Source of the DNA: Anaeramoeba flamelloides
Taxonomy: Eukaryota > Metamonada > Anaeramoebidae
Reading direction: 5' to 3'
DNA length: 64,000 nt
Assembly (NCBI GenBank): GCA_027625915.1
Contig: JANTQA010000029.1
Span: 7,006,001 to 7,070,000 of the forward strand
Every line of letters starts with the position of its first letter. Positions within the stretch are counted from its first letter, which is position 1. Shown piece after piece: positions 49,157 to 60,984 of the stretch. The notes beneath the pieces are model-generated. The model did not search any database. It had not been told where the DNA came from and saw only the letters and a list, made by a program, of their open reading frames with translations. A program made the translations under genes and the position numbers.

Positions 49157-49599
49157 ATATATATACCTTAGCACCTGTATTTTCCCAAATTTCATCAGTT
49201 TTAAAGAAATTATTTAAAATGATATTGATATGCTAAATTATTTATTTTCTCATTGGTTATTATACCAAATTGAAATATAATAAAAAGTTTAAACAGTTCA
49301 GAAATAAAGTTATTATGCTATTGTTTTGTTTTTTTGATATGGGAAAAAAAATAATTATTCATTTTTTACAATTATTTTTTGAGATTTTAATTTTTCAACG
49401 AAATTTTTTATATAATAAAATTTTAACAGAAAGATATTAAAACAAAGTAAAAAAAAAATATTGATTGAATAATAATAACTATCAAATAACTTTTGTTAAT
49501 TTTAATGATAAAAAATAAATTTAAAAAAAATGAAAATAATAAGAAATTTACATTTTTTTTTTATACAAAATATCAATAAATATTGAATTAATAGAAAAA

Positions 49600-49935
49600 T
49601 GAAATTCATTTCTAGAGGCCAAAATTAAAAAGTTTAATCTGAAGAATTTTCTAAAACTTTATTTCAAGAAATATAAATTATCAAAACAAACAAAAAAATT
49701 TCAAAAAAACTGAGAAAATGAAAAGAATTTTCAACTATTACATACTAATTTAAAATTTACTCAAAATATCAAGTGATTTACATTCAAAATCGATTTGAAC
49801 TTAGATATATTATTGGATAGTGAATTGGATGTTGCATTAGAACAAGAAGAAAAAAAAGTACTTTTTAGATTTTGAAACACCGATTATAGTCGTTGAGAAC
49901 ATATTATTTTGATTGCTGTAGTAAAATAACTTTGA
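49600..49935. repeat. dispersed element family I, copy 3
   Basis: Shares AAAATCGATTTGAACTTAG, GAATTGGATGTTGCATTAG and GATTATAGTCGTTGAG with copy 1. The left third is not recognisable. Confidence 0.58.
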
Positions 49936-50178
49936 ATAAACAAAAAAATTTAAAGTAATAAAAGTATCTGTTCAGAATCAATAAAAGACTTTAAATAAAT
50001 AGAATAAGGCTTTATTAAATTTGGTCCTCATAAAATCATAAATTTGAGTTTTATCTTCTCAACTAAAAAAAAAAAAAACCAAAATTATCTTCATTTTTTC
50101 TATTTTTCATTTGTTCAATTTTTCATAAAACAACAAATTCGTCAACATAAGAAAAAAAAAAAGAAGAATATTTGCTCA

Positions 50179-52520
50179 ATGAAATCACAGTCAACTAAAA
50201 AGGAAGAAACAATCCAAATTTTTAGATTTCCTAAAAAAATACAATCTTCAATGTAAAACCTTCCCTTTTCACATTCTTTCAAAATAAGTTTATTTCTATT
50301 TCAAAATATTTTTTTTTATTATGAATAAAACTATTAAGATACGACACAAAAACAAGATCGTCAAATCAACAAAAACAAACCAACACAAAAAACTCTAAAG
50401 ATTATTCTTTTCATAGCCTAACTGAGAAGGAAAAATTATTATTTGAAAAGAACCTAAAACAAAATTCTTCGTTCCACCAAGGCGCTTTTTCAAGTGGTTT
50501 CACCAAAACACTCCCAAACTCAAAAACATACATAAACTCACGAACTTTTCTTCAAGAAAAAAACGAACCAAGGAAAAAGCATTTCAAACAAAAAACACAA
50601 AATTTACACTCTTTAAACCATCACGAACAAATGTATAGTGTTCAACAAAAAACAAAATCTCAAAATGACCTCTATTTGTTACAAAAAAAGGAAAAGGAAA
50701 AGGAAAAGGAAAAGGAAAAGGAAAAGGAAAAGGAAAAGAAAAAGAAAAAAAAAAAAAAGAAAAAAATAAGAATTACAACAAAATCTTCTTCATCTCATCA
50801 TCAAGAATTTATCAAGAATTCAAATGTCGATCAATACCTCTCGAAAAAAATCCTGCAATCTGAAATTTTAACCTTTTCAGAACAAAAAGGGGAATTTGTT
50901 CGTGTCCCTCCCAATAAAGACAAGCAACCTAAAAATCATTTACAAAATTACAAAAAAAATGCTGGGATACGCAATAATTATGAAGACAAATATGAATACG
51001 ACCATGGCTACAATTATAATTATGAAGTTGAATACAAAAAAAACAAAAACCAGAATCCAAATCCAAAGACAATCCAAAATAGAAAAGAAAGAAAGAACTA
51101 CAAACCAAATAGAGAGCAAACTACAAATCTCTCGAATTACTCAATAAAATCAAAAGCCAGAGAACAACCAATTTCAATTGCTATGCAATCAAAGATTAAT
51201 AGTTCCTATGAATTAACACCGAAAAAACAGACAAGGCCAAAATCAAATGACAAACGATATTATAAGCAACAGCCAGAACAATTCCGAAAAAAGGACAAAT
51301 TGAATCCAAATTATTTAAAAAACAAATCTGAGAACAATATCAATTTTAAAAATCAAATCAATAACAATTCTAATTATAATAAAATGAATAAAAGCAATCT
51401 TAGAGGCAATAGCGATCGGGGTAATCGTAACACATATAGAGGCAATGGTGATCGGAGTATGGGTGGCAGTAATAATAGTAGAGGCAATAGCAAGGGGAGT
51501 ATGGATGGTAGTAATACAAGTAGAGGTAACAGTGGGGGGCGAAGTGGTAGTATTAATAAAGGCCAAAGAATTCAAAATACTCGGGAAAGCATCCAGAATA
51601 GTAAGGAAGAATTTGAAAGAAAACAAACAAATTCAAAAAAAGAACAAAAAAAAAAAAAAACTGAAGAAAGGAATTTATTTCAAAGAAAATGGAAGCTTCA
51701 AGATTTTCAAATTAAAAAAATCATTGGCGAAGGGCAATTCGGAAGGGTGTATCTAGCACTGGATAAACATACCCGACAATTGTTTGCAATCAAAGTTCTA
51801 ACAACGGCAAAAATCCAAAAATCGGGGGGGACAAAGCAGTTAGCACGCGAGATCAATGTTCAATCAACATTAATGCACCCCAATATTTTAAAAATGTATG
51901 GATATTTTTACGAACGAAACCAATTTTTTTTAATTTTAGAATACGCGCAGGGCGGGGAATTATATAAAAAATTAATCAACTCTAAAAAATTCACCGAAAG
52001 GCAAGCTGCAAATTACATCACTTCGCTTTACTCCGCAGTGCACTATTTCCATTCAAAAAATGTCATACACCGAGATCTGAAGCCAGAAAATGTTTTAATT
52101 ACAAAGGATGGTACATTAAAAATCGCAGACTTTGGCTTTTCTGTTTTTACTAACCCATATAATATTACAAGAAATACCTTTTGTGGCACCTTGGATTATT
52201 TGCCTCCAGAAATGGTAGTAGGCAATTCTTACGACCATTCTGTAGATAAATGGTCTCTGGGCGTTTTGCTATATGAATTCCTAGTTGGGACGCCACCTTT
52301 CGAAACCAGGGGCAGGTTGCAAACTTACAAAAAAATCTCCAAGGTGCAATTTACTTTTCCCAATCATGTTTCAAGTCTCGCCCAAGATTTGGTCAAAAAA
52401 ATGTTAAAAAAAAATCCTTCAGACCGAATTTCCTTTCATCAATTTCTAAAACACCCTTGGATAAAAATTAATGTAGATAAAAATAAATTGAAAAAATTTC
52501 ATTTGGAGAATCAGTTTTAA
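50179..52520 (+). CDS. AURK-like: Aurora-type serine/threonine kinase with long disordered N-terminus
   Basis: Mitotic-type protein kinase. Exons 50179-50252 and 50339-52520 (86-base intron, GT-AAAA to ATTAAG) give 751 residues; the frame before 50631 is open back to the acceptor and lacks an ATG, which is why the short first exon is needed. The kinase domain is about 480-735: G-loop GEGQFGRV from 488, K510, HRDLKPEN from 602, DFG from 622, activation threonine T638 in NTFCGTLDYLPPEM, a diagnostic Aurora signature, then VDKWSLGVLLYEFLVGTPPF. All catalytic residues are present. The N-terminal 470 residues are low complexity: a (KE)n run coded by a GGAAAA hexamer at 50688-50740, a K-run, an N/Y-rich stretch and an S/G/N/R-rich RGNS-type repeat near 390-440. 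I see no certain D-box or KEN box. One Aurora-like gene is seen; whether it acts as A or B cannot be told. Confidence 0.88.
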
Positions 52521-52765
52521 TATTATGCCGAGATATAAATATATAAAAATTGGTGGATGGAATTTGAGCAATTTGTGTGTATTTTTAATATAAAGTAATT
52601 ATTCATATGAATGATTTGATTTCATAATACAGTTTATTAATTTCTTTTTTTTTTTTTAATTGCTACTTTTTTTAATGATATTTTAATGAAGACAAAATAA
52701 TGAATAAATTTGAATTGATCTGATTTGAAATCTTTCAAAAAAAAATAAAATATTTTTTAATCTTT
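52521..52765. other. 3' flank of the Aurora-like gene
   Basis: AT-rich tail with T-runs; nothing further seen. Confidence 0.4.
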
Positions 52766-53369
52766 ACTAAACTCCATTTCATAAAATTGTGACTAACTTG
52801 AAATAATAAATTGAAAAAAATATATTCATTTGTGTTTTAAAGAACAATTAATAGTTAAATCTGAATTGTAATTCACTTTTAAAAGATTTCAAATATATAA
52901 AAACCTGATATTTTAAAAATAAAATCCAAAAACGAAAAAAAAGTGAGTAACAATATTTTAAAAAGAGAATTAAGGATTTTTTATTACTGAACTTTCGCTC
53001 AAAAAAGAATTAACCAACAAATTTTTTTGAAAATAATTAAATTCATTTTAAGAGACATTACATAGTTGAAATTTTCTTAATGATTATTTGTCTTTTTGAA
53101 GAAATTTTTTTTTTCTTGATCTTTGATAAAAAAATGTAGAGAAAAAAAAAAAAACAAAAAGAAAAAGAAAAAGAAAATTTTATTTTATTAAAAAAAAGAA
53201 TGAAAAAAAAGAAAAAATGAGTCTAATTCAAAAAAATTGAAGATATTACAAAAAATAATTCTGATCTAAAATTGAAAAAAAATCTTTGATAAAAGAATCT
53301 GTGATAAAACAATAGAATCGATTCCACTAACATTCACAAGGAGTCAAAATTTTTAAAAAAATAGTTTAC
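52766..53369 (+). mobile_element. MITE-like element family F, copy 2
   Basis: About 604 bp without the nested E element of copy 1: an empty-site relative. Left ACTAAACTCCATTTCATAAA then TTGTGACTAAC; right end AGTCAAAATTTTT then ATAGTTTA. Interior landmarks AAAAGTGAGTAACAAT and TTTTTTATTACTGAACTTTC match copy 1. Confidence 0.72.
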
Positions 53370-55143
53370 TTAGATTTTTAACATAAGTTCTTAGTTAAAA
53401 TATATTTTATTTTTTTTAACAAAAAATAATAAAATGTTTCCTTAATTGGAATAAAATTTATTAATAAAATTCTGAAAAAAAATTCATTCTCATTTTTAGA
53501 GTTTATATTGGAATTCTTTTTAAAAATAAAACCAAAAATTTAGCTTTTTTGATTCTTTGGAATCGAAATTATTTCTTTTTTTAGTTCGATAATTATTTTG
53601 TACTTCTCTCTCATTTAATTGGGGTTTTAAAGTAAAATTCCATCATTCTAAACAATTAATAATAAATAAATAGATTTCTTCACAATTATTTGGAAGAATT
53701 TCATAGCTACTTAACAAATAAATATTTATACTATTTCTATTGTGATTTATCTTTGAATTATCTTTTTATCGTTTTTTGATGAATTTATGTTATTTCTTTA
53801 TTATAAAAAAAAAATTTTGATAAAATGGAATCAAAAAATTCTTTTTTTTTAAATACCAATTCTTGTAACACATTTTTTTTTTTTAGATTATCATTATTTC
53901 AGAATAAAATATTTTTAGTTTTTTGAATAAATAATCCTAAAAGGGATCTTTATCAAAGTCATAAATGTGATCAAAACTGATTCATTTGGGATTATTTTGC
54001 CATTTTTATTCCAAATTTTCATTTGATATTAATACTAAATTCTCCATTTTTGGAATGATTTTGTTAGTTCTATTAATTTTCTGAACTTAACCTTAGGAAA
54101 GTAGAATAAAAATAGGAAAATATCAGTTGGGAAAACTTCAAGTGATGTTTTTATATCTTGTCGTGGTATATATAAGTAGTGATTAAAATCGTTGATTGGT
54201 CTGGTTTTAAGGTGAAGAAAATTAATATATAAAATATTTTGTTCTTAATTCTAACATCCTTTAGAAAGGTTAGTACAGAGATAAGAAAGGATAAGATATT
54301 TATTTATTGATTTATTTATTTATTTAGAGAAGGGAATAATTCAAGAAAAGTATATCAAATTAAAAAAGAGAAGAAGAAAAATAATTAAAATATCAATAAA
54401 ATAAGAAAAAAGAAGGTATTACTTATGAAAGATGCCACCTGAAAAATATAAACTCTCGAAAATGTTTTCTAATAAAATATAAAATTCTATTTGATCAAAT
54501 TCAAAAAAAGAAAAAATTCAATCAATACATTTTGAAGATTTATCGATTATAACACATTTTTTGTTATTTATTCGCATTCAAAAAACTATCTTACTGAGTA
54601 AATATATATATAATATCAATATAATTTTTTTTTTTTTTTAGAAAAATTTCAAATGTTCAATTATTTATTTTAAAATTTTATATCTCTTGATTTATTTTTT
54701 TAAAAATTGTTAGTAATAATCTCAATTCTCCTCATACCCCAATAAATACTAAAATTTTTATAGTTGAACAAATATAGGTAAGAATGATTGGTCATAATTT
54801 TGATGGTTTTATCAAATATAGACTATTTATATAAAGAGAATAGAGAGTTAAATTTAAATATTATACACAAACAAATTCATTTTTTTATACAATCACGTCA
54901 AAAAAAAGTTTTTATAAATAATATTTTTATTGCGGTATGTAACAATATTATATTATGTTGTTGATGATATTTTTGACTAACAATTTTTCTAGATACAAAG
55001 TGGGCAAAAAAAAAACAAGATCTAACTCAGAAACCCAGAAATGGGAATTTTTGAAAAAAAATATATTGATAAAATAATTAAATAACTTTTTAATTTTGAA
55101 ATTATTGTTGCTTTAATTGAAAAATATTTATTTTTTTACCTAC
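53370..55143. other. AT-rich spacer, no gene seen
   Basis: No coding frame or shared repeat. A (TTTA)n microsatellite lies at about 54299-54326. Confidence 0.4.
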
Positions 55144-56144
55144 TAAACTTTTATTTCAGTCAAAAGTGGTCCGTATTTAATTCAAATATCCAATATTTTT
55201 TATAAATGACCTTTGAATAACAAATGAGAAATACGTAGAATGATAAACATCAAAGAATACTTAATATCCAGCTGAAATATATAGTCTTTACAAGTCTACC
55301 ATAAAATTATAAATAAAACAAAATTGGATTTTCTATTCTTATTTTCCATTTTCAAAAAATTTGGAAATAAGAGTTATTATTCACAAAAAATTTTCAATAA
55401 ATGAGCTATTATTCAAATTTATGAACATCAAAAAAAAAACAATTTGAAGATTTTTGAAGAACTTAAAAAGATTGTTCAAAAACTGTAAATTTATAAAGAT
55501 CAGTAAATATTTATATTTTTTGAGTTGTTTTGGAATGATAATTTTTAAGTTTCATGGGAGTCAGAAGTTTTTTTTTTGATGTTTCAAAAATTTGAATAAT
55601 AGCTCATTTATTGAAAATTTTTTGTGAATAATAACTCTTATTTCCAAATTTTTTGAAAATGGAAAATAAGAATAGAAAACTCAATTTTGTTTTATTTGAA
55701 ATTTTATGGTAGCCTTGGAACGGCTGTAACTAAAAAAAAATCAATGATCTTCTTAAAAATATTAAAAACCATAATTATTAGTGCACCATTGAGAAAAACC
55801 ACAATGATCATTTTGAACTACTTTTAAAGATCAAATATAATTCCAATAGTAATCAAATTTTGGTTTCTCAACAATCATTTTTACTTTATCAATAACATTA
55901 GAATAGTACATTTTTACCAAGTGGATATCAATTTAGCAATGAAAAAAAAAAATTGCAAATGTATTAGGTTTCCAAAAAAAAAATGAAAAAAAAAAAAGTA
56001 AAAATGTGAAAATAGGTTAAAAAAGGATTTCAATTTTAACCTCTCTAAAATAAATTTCTTCTTCTAATATCAGTTTAAACCCTTTAAACACGTTTGATTC
56101 GCCTATTCAACTGGTTCCTTCAACTGAAAAATGGTATAGTTTAA
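55144..56144 (+). mobile_element. MITE-like element family C, copy 4, split by fold-back Q
   Basis: The left part 55144-55282 (TAAACTTTTATTTCAGTCAA, then AGAATGATAAACATCAAAGA) and the right part 55726-56144 (ending AATGGTATAGTTTA) together match the other C copies; between them lies fold-back Q. More diverged than copies 1-3, so probably older. Confidence 0.7.
55283..55725. mobile_element. fold-back element Q (nested in C)
   Basis: About 443 bp. Arms of about 150 bases pair almost perfectly: the left arm contains CTACCATAAAATTATAAATA and TCTATTCTTATTTTCCATTT; the right arm, reverse-complemented, has CTACCATAAAATTTCAAATA and the same continuation, through GAGCTATTATTCAAATTT. The outermost 18 bases (AGTCTTTACAAGTCTACC against AGCCGTTCCAAGGCTACC) also pair with changes. 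The loop is about 130 bases. Insertion into C followed C's own arrival. A similar end motif occurs at 6596-6622. Confidence 0.82.
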
Positions 56145-56742
56145 AAAAAAAAAACAAGAAATAACATGCATTGAATATAAAAGAAAAAAGAAATACTCAA
56201 GAGGGATAATGAAAAAAAAAAAACATTTATTTCAGATTTGAAAGAAAGTTTGTTTGTAATTTGTTTTTTTTTTTTTTCTTGTTTTGGGATATTCAATTTT
56301 TTCTCTTTGTTTCTTTTTCTCAACATTTATTGTATTTTTTTATTTTTTTTTTTGTATTGTTTTGATTTTTGACAATTATACAAAATATTAAAAATAATTC
56401 CACAATGGAATTGAATAAAAACATTTAATAGAAATTTAATAAATAAAATAGCTGGTTGTAGTAGTGGTAGTATAAACCGAGGTATATATATATATATATA
56501 TGTATATATGAAAAAAAAAAATAATAAATAAATATATTCTATATATATATTAAGCAAAATATAATAGTAGAAAAGAAAAATATATGACAACAAAAATCAA
56601 AATAAATAATCTCAAGCTAATTAAAAAAATGAAGATTTAGATATAGATGTATAAGCATATATATTCTTTTTAAAAAATTGCTCATTAACAAAACTGCCAT
56701 TTCCAATTTTTTTTTTTTTTTTTGATTGATTTAAAGGATAGC
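56145..56742. other. 3' flank of the GPCPD1-like gene with microsatellite
   Basis: AT-rich, with a (TA)n tract at about 56482-56502. The short minus frames here are low-complexity and have no domain. Confidence 0.45.
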
Positions 56743-58962
56743 TTATTTGTTTATTGACTTTAGGTTAATCTTTGAAACTTTGTCTCCAATAATGCCATCG
56801 ACTTTCAATTTTTTTTGGATTTGTAAGTAATTTTTATCATTGTTATGTTCCCCATATGTAAATAAAACTAAATTATGGTTATGAACTCTTTGAACAAAAT
56901 TTTTATTTGTTAATAACGCTTCTGTGTGGCACACTATCCCTTTAAATTTTGATTTGCTCGAAAAATGCAAGGCGTGTTCTAAGGAATTCATCAGGGGGTT
57001 TTCAAATAATTTATTTCCGCCGTCGTTCAAAAAGAATACCGGGAATTTAGGTTGTTTCCAATTCACCATTAGGCAAATGATTGGATCAAAGGAACTAAAA
57101 ATTATTCTTTTTCGTGTTTTAACTTTCGAATATTTCAATACAATTTCTAGAGTCTTGTCTACAACAACGTTACGATCTGGATAATTTAATTCTTTTTCAC
57201 AGGTAAAAGTATAAGGATACTTTATTTCAATATTAAAGTTTAAATCGTCATTTAATTGTTGAAAGATATGATCCAAATTGATAAAACGATCTGTAATCAG
57301 ATTCTTCTGCGATTTTAAATTCTTCTTTAGAAGATTTTCCTTTTTTTTTTTCTTTTTCTTCTTAATTTCCTTTGGTTTCTTGAGTAGTAGTGTAGTTATA
57401 TCTGTTGAGCTTTTAGATTTAATATAAGAGATTTTTTTTAAGGTGCCGTTTTTTTGAGCCTTGTCAGATCTCTTTTGTTTATGTTCTGCTCCTTGTGAAT
57501 TGGTTTTAGTGTTGCGTTTTATGTTTGGAGTTTTGTTTTGTTTTTGAGCTTTCTTTTTCTTTTGAATATTTAAATATTGTGATTTTTTAATTTTATTAAG
57601 TTTTTTCTGATAAATTTTCTCTCTCTCATTTCGTAAACAACCATTTCGATGAGAAAAAAATTCCTTTTCAGTCATTTTACAGATTGGAATTTTCAAAATG
57701 TTTGTTTCTTGTTGAATTGTTACATGAAAGTCATGGTAGACTACAATTTTCTGATCCTTGGTAATTTGTACATCAAACTCGATCCAATCAGAAACCTTTG
57801 AATTTTGTGCCAGTTGGAAAGACAAAATCGAATTTTCTTGAACACGTGACCATCCTTTGTTTGACCCTGATCCCCTATGCCCTATATAGATCTGATCTTC
57901 TTTAGGTGACCAATAGGTCCGAAAAATGTTGGAAAGGTTGTTATGCTTTTTTCTTTTCCCCAGAAAGGGCAGTATCTTATAATACCTAAAATTCACCTCC
58001 CCAACTAATTCGTGTGTTGTGCCAAAAAGTGGTAAAACTACATGTCCCGAATTATTTTTTATTGAGTTATTAGTAAGCGTCGTACTTCCAATCATTTCAT
58101 GATCTTTATAAACAATTTTTAAGTCAAACGTCGCCTTATTATTTACCGGACACTTGTATCTATAAATTTCTGTGTCGACAACAGAATATGAATCCCATTT
58201 TAACAAATCTTGCTTCCTTTCTTTTTCGATCTCATTTTGTGTATTTTTTTTGTTCTTGATAGATTTTCTTTTGGAAATCGTGACAAAAAATTGTGATCTA
58301 TTCTGTTTCTTTGTATTCTTTAATGCTGCTTCAGGGATCACTTCTTCGTCTAAAGTTATTCCTGGTATTATCTCGTCTCCCACTAAATCCATTTGTAAAA
58401 TAATAAGCATTTCGTCAACCAGAAGATTGCAGTCAACCCATTTATTCCGATAATTTTTTTGATATTTTCCAAATTTTGATATACCGTTAAGATCTTGTTC
58501 TTTTTCTTCTTCTTGTTCTTTTTCTTTTTCTTTTTCTTTTTCTTTTTCTTTTCCTTTTTCTTGTTGTTTTTCTTTTTCTTTTTCATTTCCTTTTTCATTA
58601 TCATTTCCTTTTTCTTTTCCTTTTTCTTTTTCTTTTTCTTTTTCTTTTTCTTTTTCTTTTTCTTCAAAGTTTTTTGATACAACCAATTTCCGATTTTCGG
58701 GGAATGTTTCCCAACAAGAAAGGAAATCGTTTTCTTTTATGATGTACTTGTACTCGATCTCAAGCATTTGTGGTAAGTGAATGGTTAAGTTCCAAATTAG
58801 TCTCTGATTGTTTTGTAAAACTTTTCTCTTTAATTTTACAGACTTTGCACTATCCCAGTTCCCCAGTTCTTTACAGTTTCCTAAAACAAAAACTGTATAC
58901 TCAGTCGTCAAAAAATCTGTGATTACAGTAAAGTTGGTAGGTATTAGAGTTTCTTCCGACAT
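56743..58962 (-). CDS. GPCPD1-like: CBM20 + glycerophosphodiester phosphodiesterase (GPCPD1/GDE5 type)
   Basis: Cytosolic enzyme of a family that cleaves glycerophosphocholine to glycerol-3-phosphate and choline. The ATG at 58962 gives 739 residues; an upstream in-frame TTG adds eleven residues that I leave out. An N-terminal starch-binding CBM20 domain (about 8-95: VFVLGNCKELGNWD, EYKYII, WETFPENRKLVV) is followed by a KE-repeat linker (about 100-165) and the GDPD domain from 358. Catalytic and metal residues are all visible: H362-R-G, E376 in VQENS, E395-F-D397, and H410 in VVYHD. The later NIEIKYP and SSFDP motifs are also present. A lysine-rich insert of about 120 residues (about 430-555) splits the TIM barrel after the HD motif, and is presumably a surface loop. 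The final IIGDKV block matches the family's 'DGIITD' strand. Same domain order as animal GPCPD1. Single exon. Confidence 0.92.
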   Translation of the reverse strand: MSEETLIPTNFTVITDFLTTEYTVFVLGNCKELGNWDSAKSVKLKRKVLQNNQRLIWNLTIHLPQMLEIEYKYIIKENDFLSCWETFPENRKLVVSKNFEEKEKEKEKEKEKEKGKEKGNDNEKGNEKEKEKQQEKGKEKEKEKEKEKEQEEEKEQDLNGISKFGKYQKNYRNKWVDCNLLVDEMLIILQMDLVGDEIIPGITLDEEVIPEAALKNTKKQNRSQFFVTISKRKSIKNKKNTQNEIEKERKQDLLKWDSYSVVDTEIYRYKCPVNNKATFDLKIVYKDHEMIGSTTLTNNSIKNNSGHVVLPLFGTTHELVGEVNFRYYKILPFLGKRKKHNNLSNIFRTYWSPKEDQIYIGHRGSGSNKGWSRVQENSILSFQLAQNSKVSDWIEFDVQITKDQKIVVYHDFHVTIQQETNILKIPICKMTEKEFFSHRNGCLRNEREKIYQKKLNKIKKSQYLNIQKKKKAQKQNKTPNIKRNTKTNSQGAEHKQKRSDKAQKNGTLKKISYIKSKSSTDITTLLLKKPKEIKKKKKKKKENLLKKNLKSQKNLITDRFINLDHIFQQLNDDLNFNIEIKYPYTFTCEKELNYPDRNVVVDKTLEIVLKYSKVKTRKRIIFSSFDPIICLMVNWKQPKFPVFFLNDGGNKLFENPLMNSLEHALHFSSKSKFKGIVCHTEALLTNKNFVQRVHNHNLVLFTYGEHNNDKNYLQIQKKLKVDGIIGDKVSKINLKSINK

Positions 58963-59984
58963 ATCGTATTTTTTATATCGAAATTTTGATATCAAATCAA
59001 AAAAATCAAAATGAATTTGACAATACGATTTTTTTGATAAAAAGACAGATGTATTGTCTTGATTTTTTGGATGCCAGGTGAGTTTGTAGTCTGGCTTTCA
59101 CAATAATTTATTAAAAGAAAAACACACTCTTTTCCAATTATTAACCATTCATAAAAACAAGATCAAATTGTTGTATTTTGAAGATTAAACCTAATTTTTT
59201 CGAACTTTCAGTGTAAGACAGAATTTAGAACCAACCTTGAAATTATAAAATTTTTTTTTTTTTTTTTTTAAAAATTTGATCAAAACAATTTGAAATGACA
59301 GAATCTTTCAAAGTTATATACTTTTTCTCTTTATGGAATTTCCTTAAAATTGTTGTATTTTTTAAATTTTAAACAAATTCTATCTTTTAGGTTGGATTAT
59401 TGGTTGTCTAGGTTTTCTTGATCGCTGGGATCACAATTATTTTGAATTTTCAAAATATTTTAATGTTTCTTAAAAAAACAAGTTTCAATCATCTATTCAA
59501 AAAGACACATTCTTAAAAAGACCAAGTTTTTTACTGTACCACCAGGAATAGAATGATTTTCGTTCTAAAATATAAGAGCACTTCAACTTCTATTATTGTA
59601 ATAGGTATACTCTGGATTGTATTCTGCTAATTTTTTTTAATTTTATGAAGGTTTTGGAGTAAAATTATTTTGATAAATCTTTTTTGGTGAACTGTGGAAA
59701 TTGTGTTCTTCTCGTTCATTGGTAATAACCTGCACTATGTTTTTTTTTTTCTTTAAATAATTTTATTAAGGACGGTCTGATTTTTATGTTCTTAATAGGA
59801 ATTGGTTACACCGTAACCATAAAAATAATCTCAAAAAAGAAGCCAAACAGACTAAATTTAAAATTTGACAATTTTGTCAATTTTTTAGATTTTGAGTGAA
59901 AATTTAAAGTATTTCTTTAGCCCAAAAATTTTTCCAATTTCCTGTATATAATAAGTCAAAACAACTTTTATCAAAAAAAATCAT
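58963..59984. other. upstream region of the GPCPD1-like gene
   Basis: AT-rich; contains a T-run of about 20 at 59251-59270. No gene or promoter motif supported. Confidence 0.35.
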
Positions 59985-59999
59985 TCAGAAAAGTTAATT

Positions 60000-60345
60000 T
60001 GTGTTTTAAAATTACAAACTGTGTTTGTTTTTGATAGAAGATTCATACACTCAAACATCAAGGACATTGATCAAAAACATAGTACCATATGGTATTGGGT
60101 TCTTGTGGTGCTCTTAATAAAGTTTAAATTTCTAAAAATGAAGCCACACTATTGACTTTTTTTTTCATTAAATAATGACAATGAATAATAAAAAAAATCT
60201 TCAAAGTTATCTAAGATTAACAAAAAGATGAAAATTTTTCTACAAATTTCCATCCAAATTTAAAATTTTACCAAAAATATCATAGATTTTACCTTCAAGG
60301 TTGATTTGTACTTAAATATACTATTCAGGGAAAAATTAGAAGTTA
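60000..60345. repeat. dispersed element family I, copy 4
   Basis: Most diverged I copy, recognised by AAATTTCTAAAAATGAAG, ACCTTCAAGGTTGATTTGTA and AAATATACTATTCAGG. Confidence 0.5.
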
Positions 60346-60984
60346 GATTGTAAAAAGAAGAAAAAAAGTATAATGGTTTTTTTTTTTTAACAGAGGTTTA
60401 ATGGATTTGGGTACCGATTTTATAATAACTATGAAATCGATTATTTATATATTTTCGCAAGGATTCGAACCAAAATCATTTTTAAGTTTGGTTATACCAT
60501 CACTTTAAATTGAAATATAACTTTAAAGGGAGGTGTAGTGCCTTTTGCATTAACGAAAATATGATTTTCGAATCTTTAAAAATTAAATTTTGATTTGGAA
60601 AATGAAAACAGTTTTGTCACAAGTACCTATTTTAAATAAAAAAAGAAAAATTAAATTTTTAATAAGAATTCTTAAATAAACATTGTTTAAAGCCAATAAA
60701 TATGTTACTCTTTATCAAATCTATATCTGCATAACATCAAATTAATTGAATTCTTAATTTTTTAGGACTGGCCTATTATTTCTCTTTTCTCGTTTTTTTT
60801 TTTTTTTTTTTGGGGGGGGGTCTTAATGTTTCTTATTGATATAGATCCTAATTTTTAATTTGAAATTATATAAAAGACGATTGAAAAAACAAGAATAATT
60901 TGTCAGTGGATAATATACAGGGCATATAATTTTTTCCAATAGTATCAAGAATATTATTATATTATATAATATTAGAAATGTTAT
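60346..60984. other. spacer with a solitary tRNA-like B box
   Basis: At 60468-60478 the minus strand reads GGTTCGAATCC, the exact RNA polymerase III B-box consensus, but no tRNA cloverleaf can be drawn around it. A G-run lies at 60812-60820. No gene. Confidence 0.4.

Noticed and set aside
58495-58682. Frames reading poly-K or poly-F opposite and beside the GPCPD1-like gene
   Set aside because: Shadow frames of the GAAAAG hexamer repeat that codes the KE linker.
60440-60560. Candidate tRNA gene on the minus strand
   Set aside because: The B box is exact, but the T-stem pairs only two bases and the spacing to any A-box-like sequence is too short for an anticodon arm.
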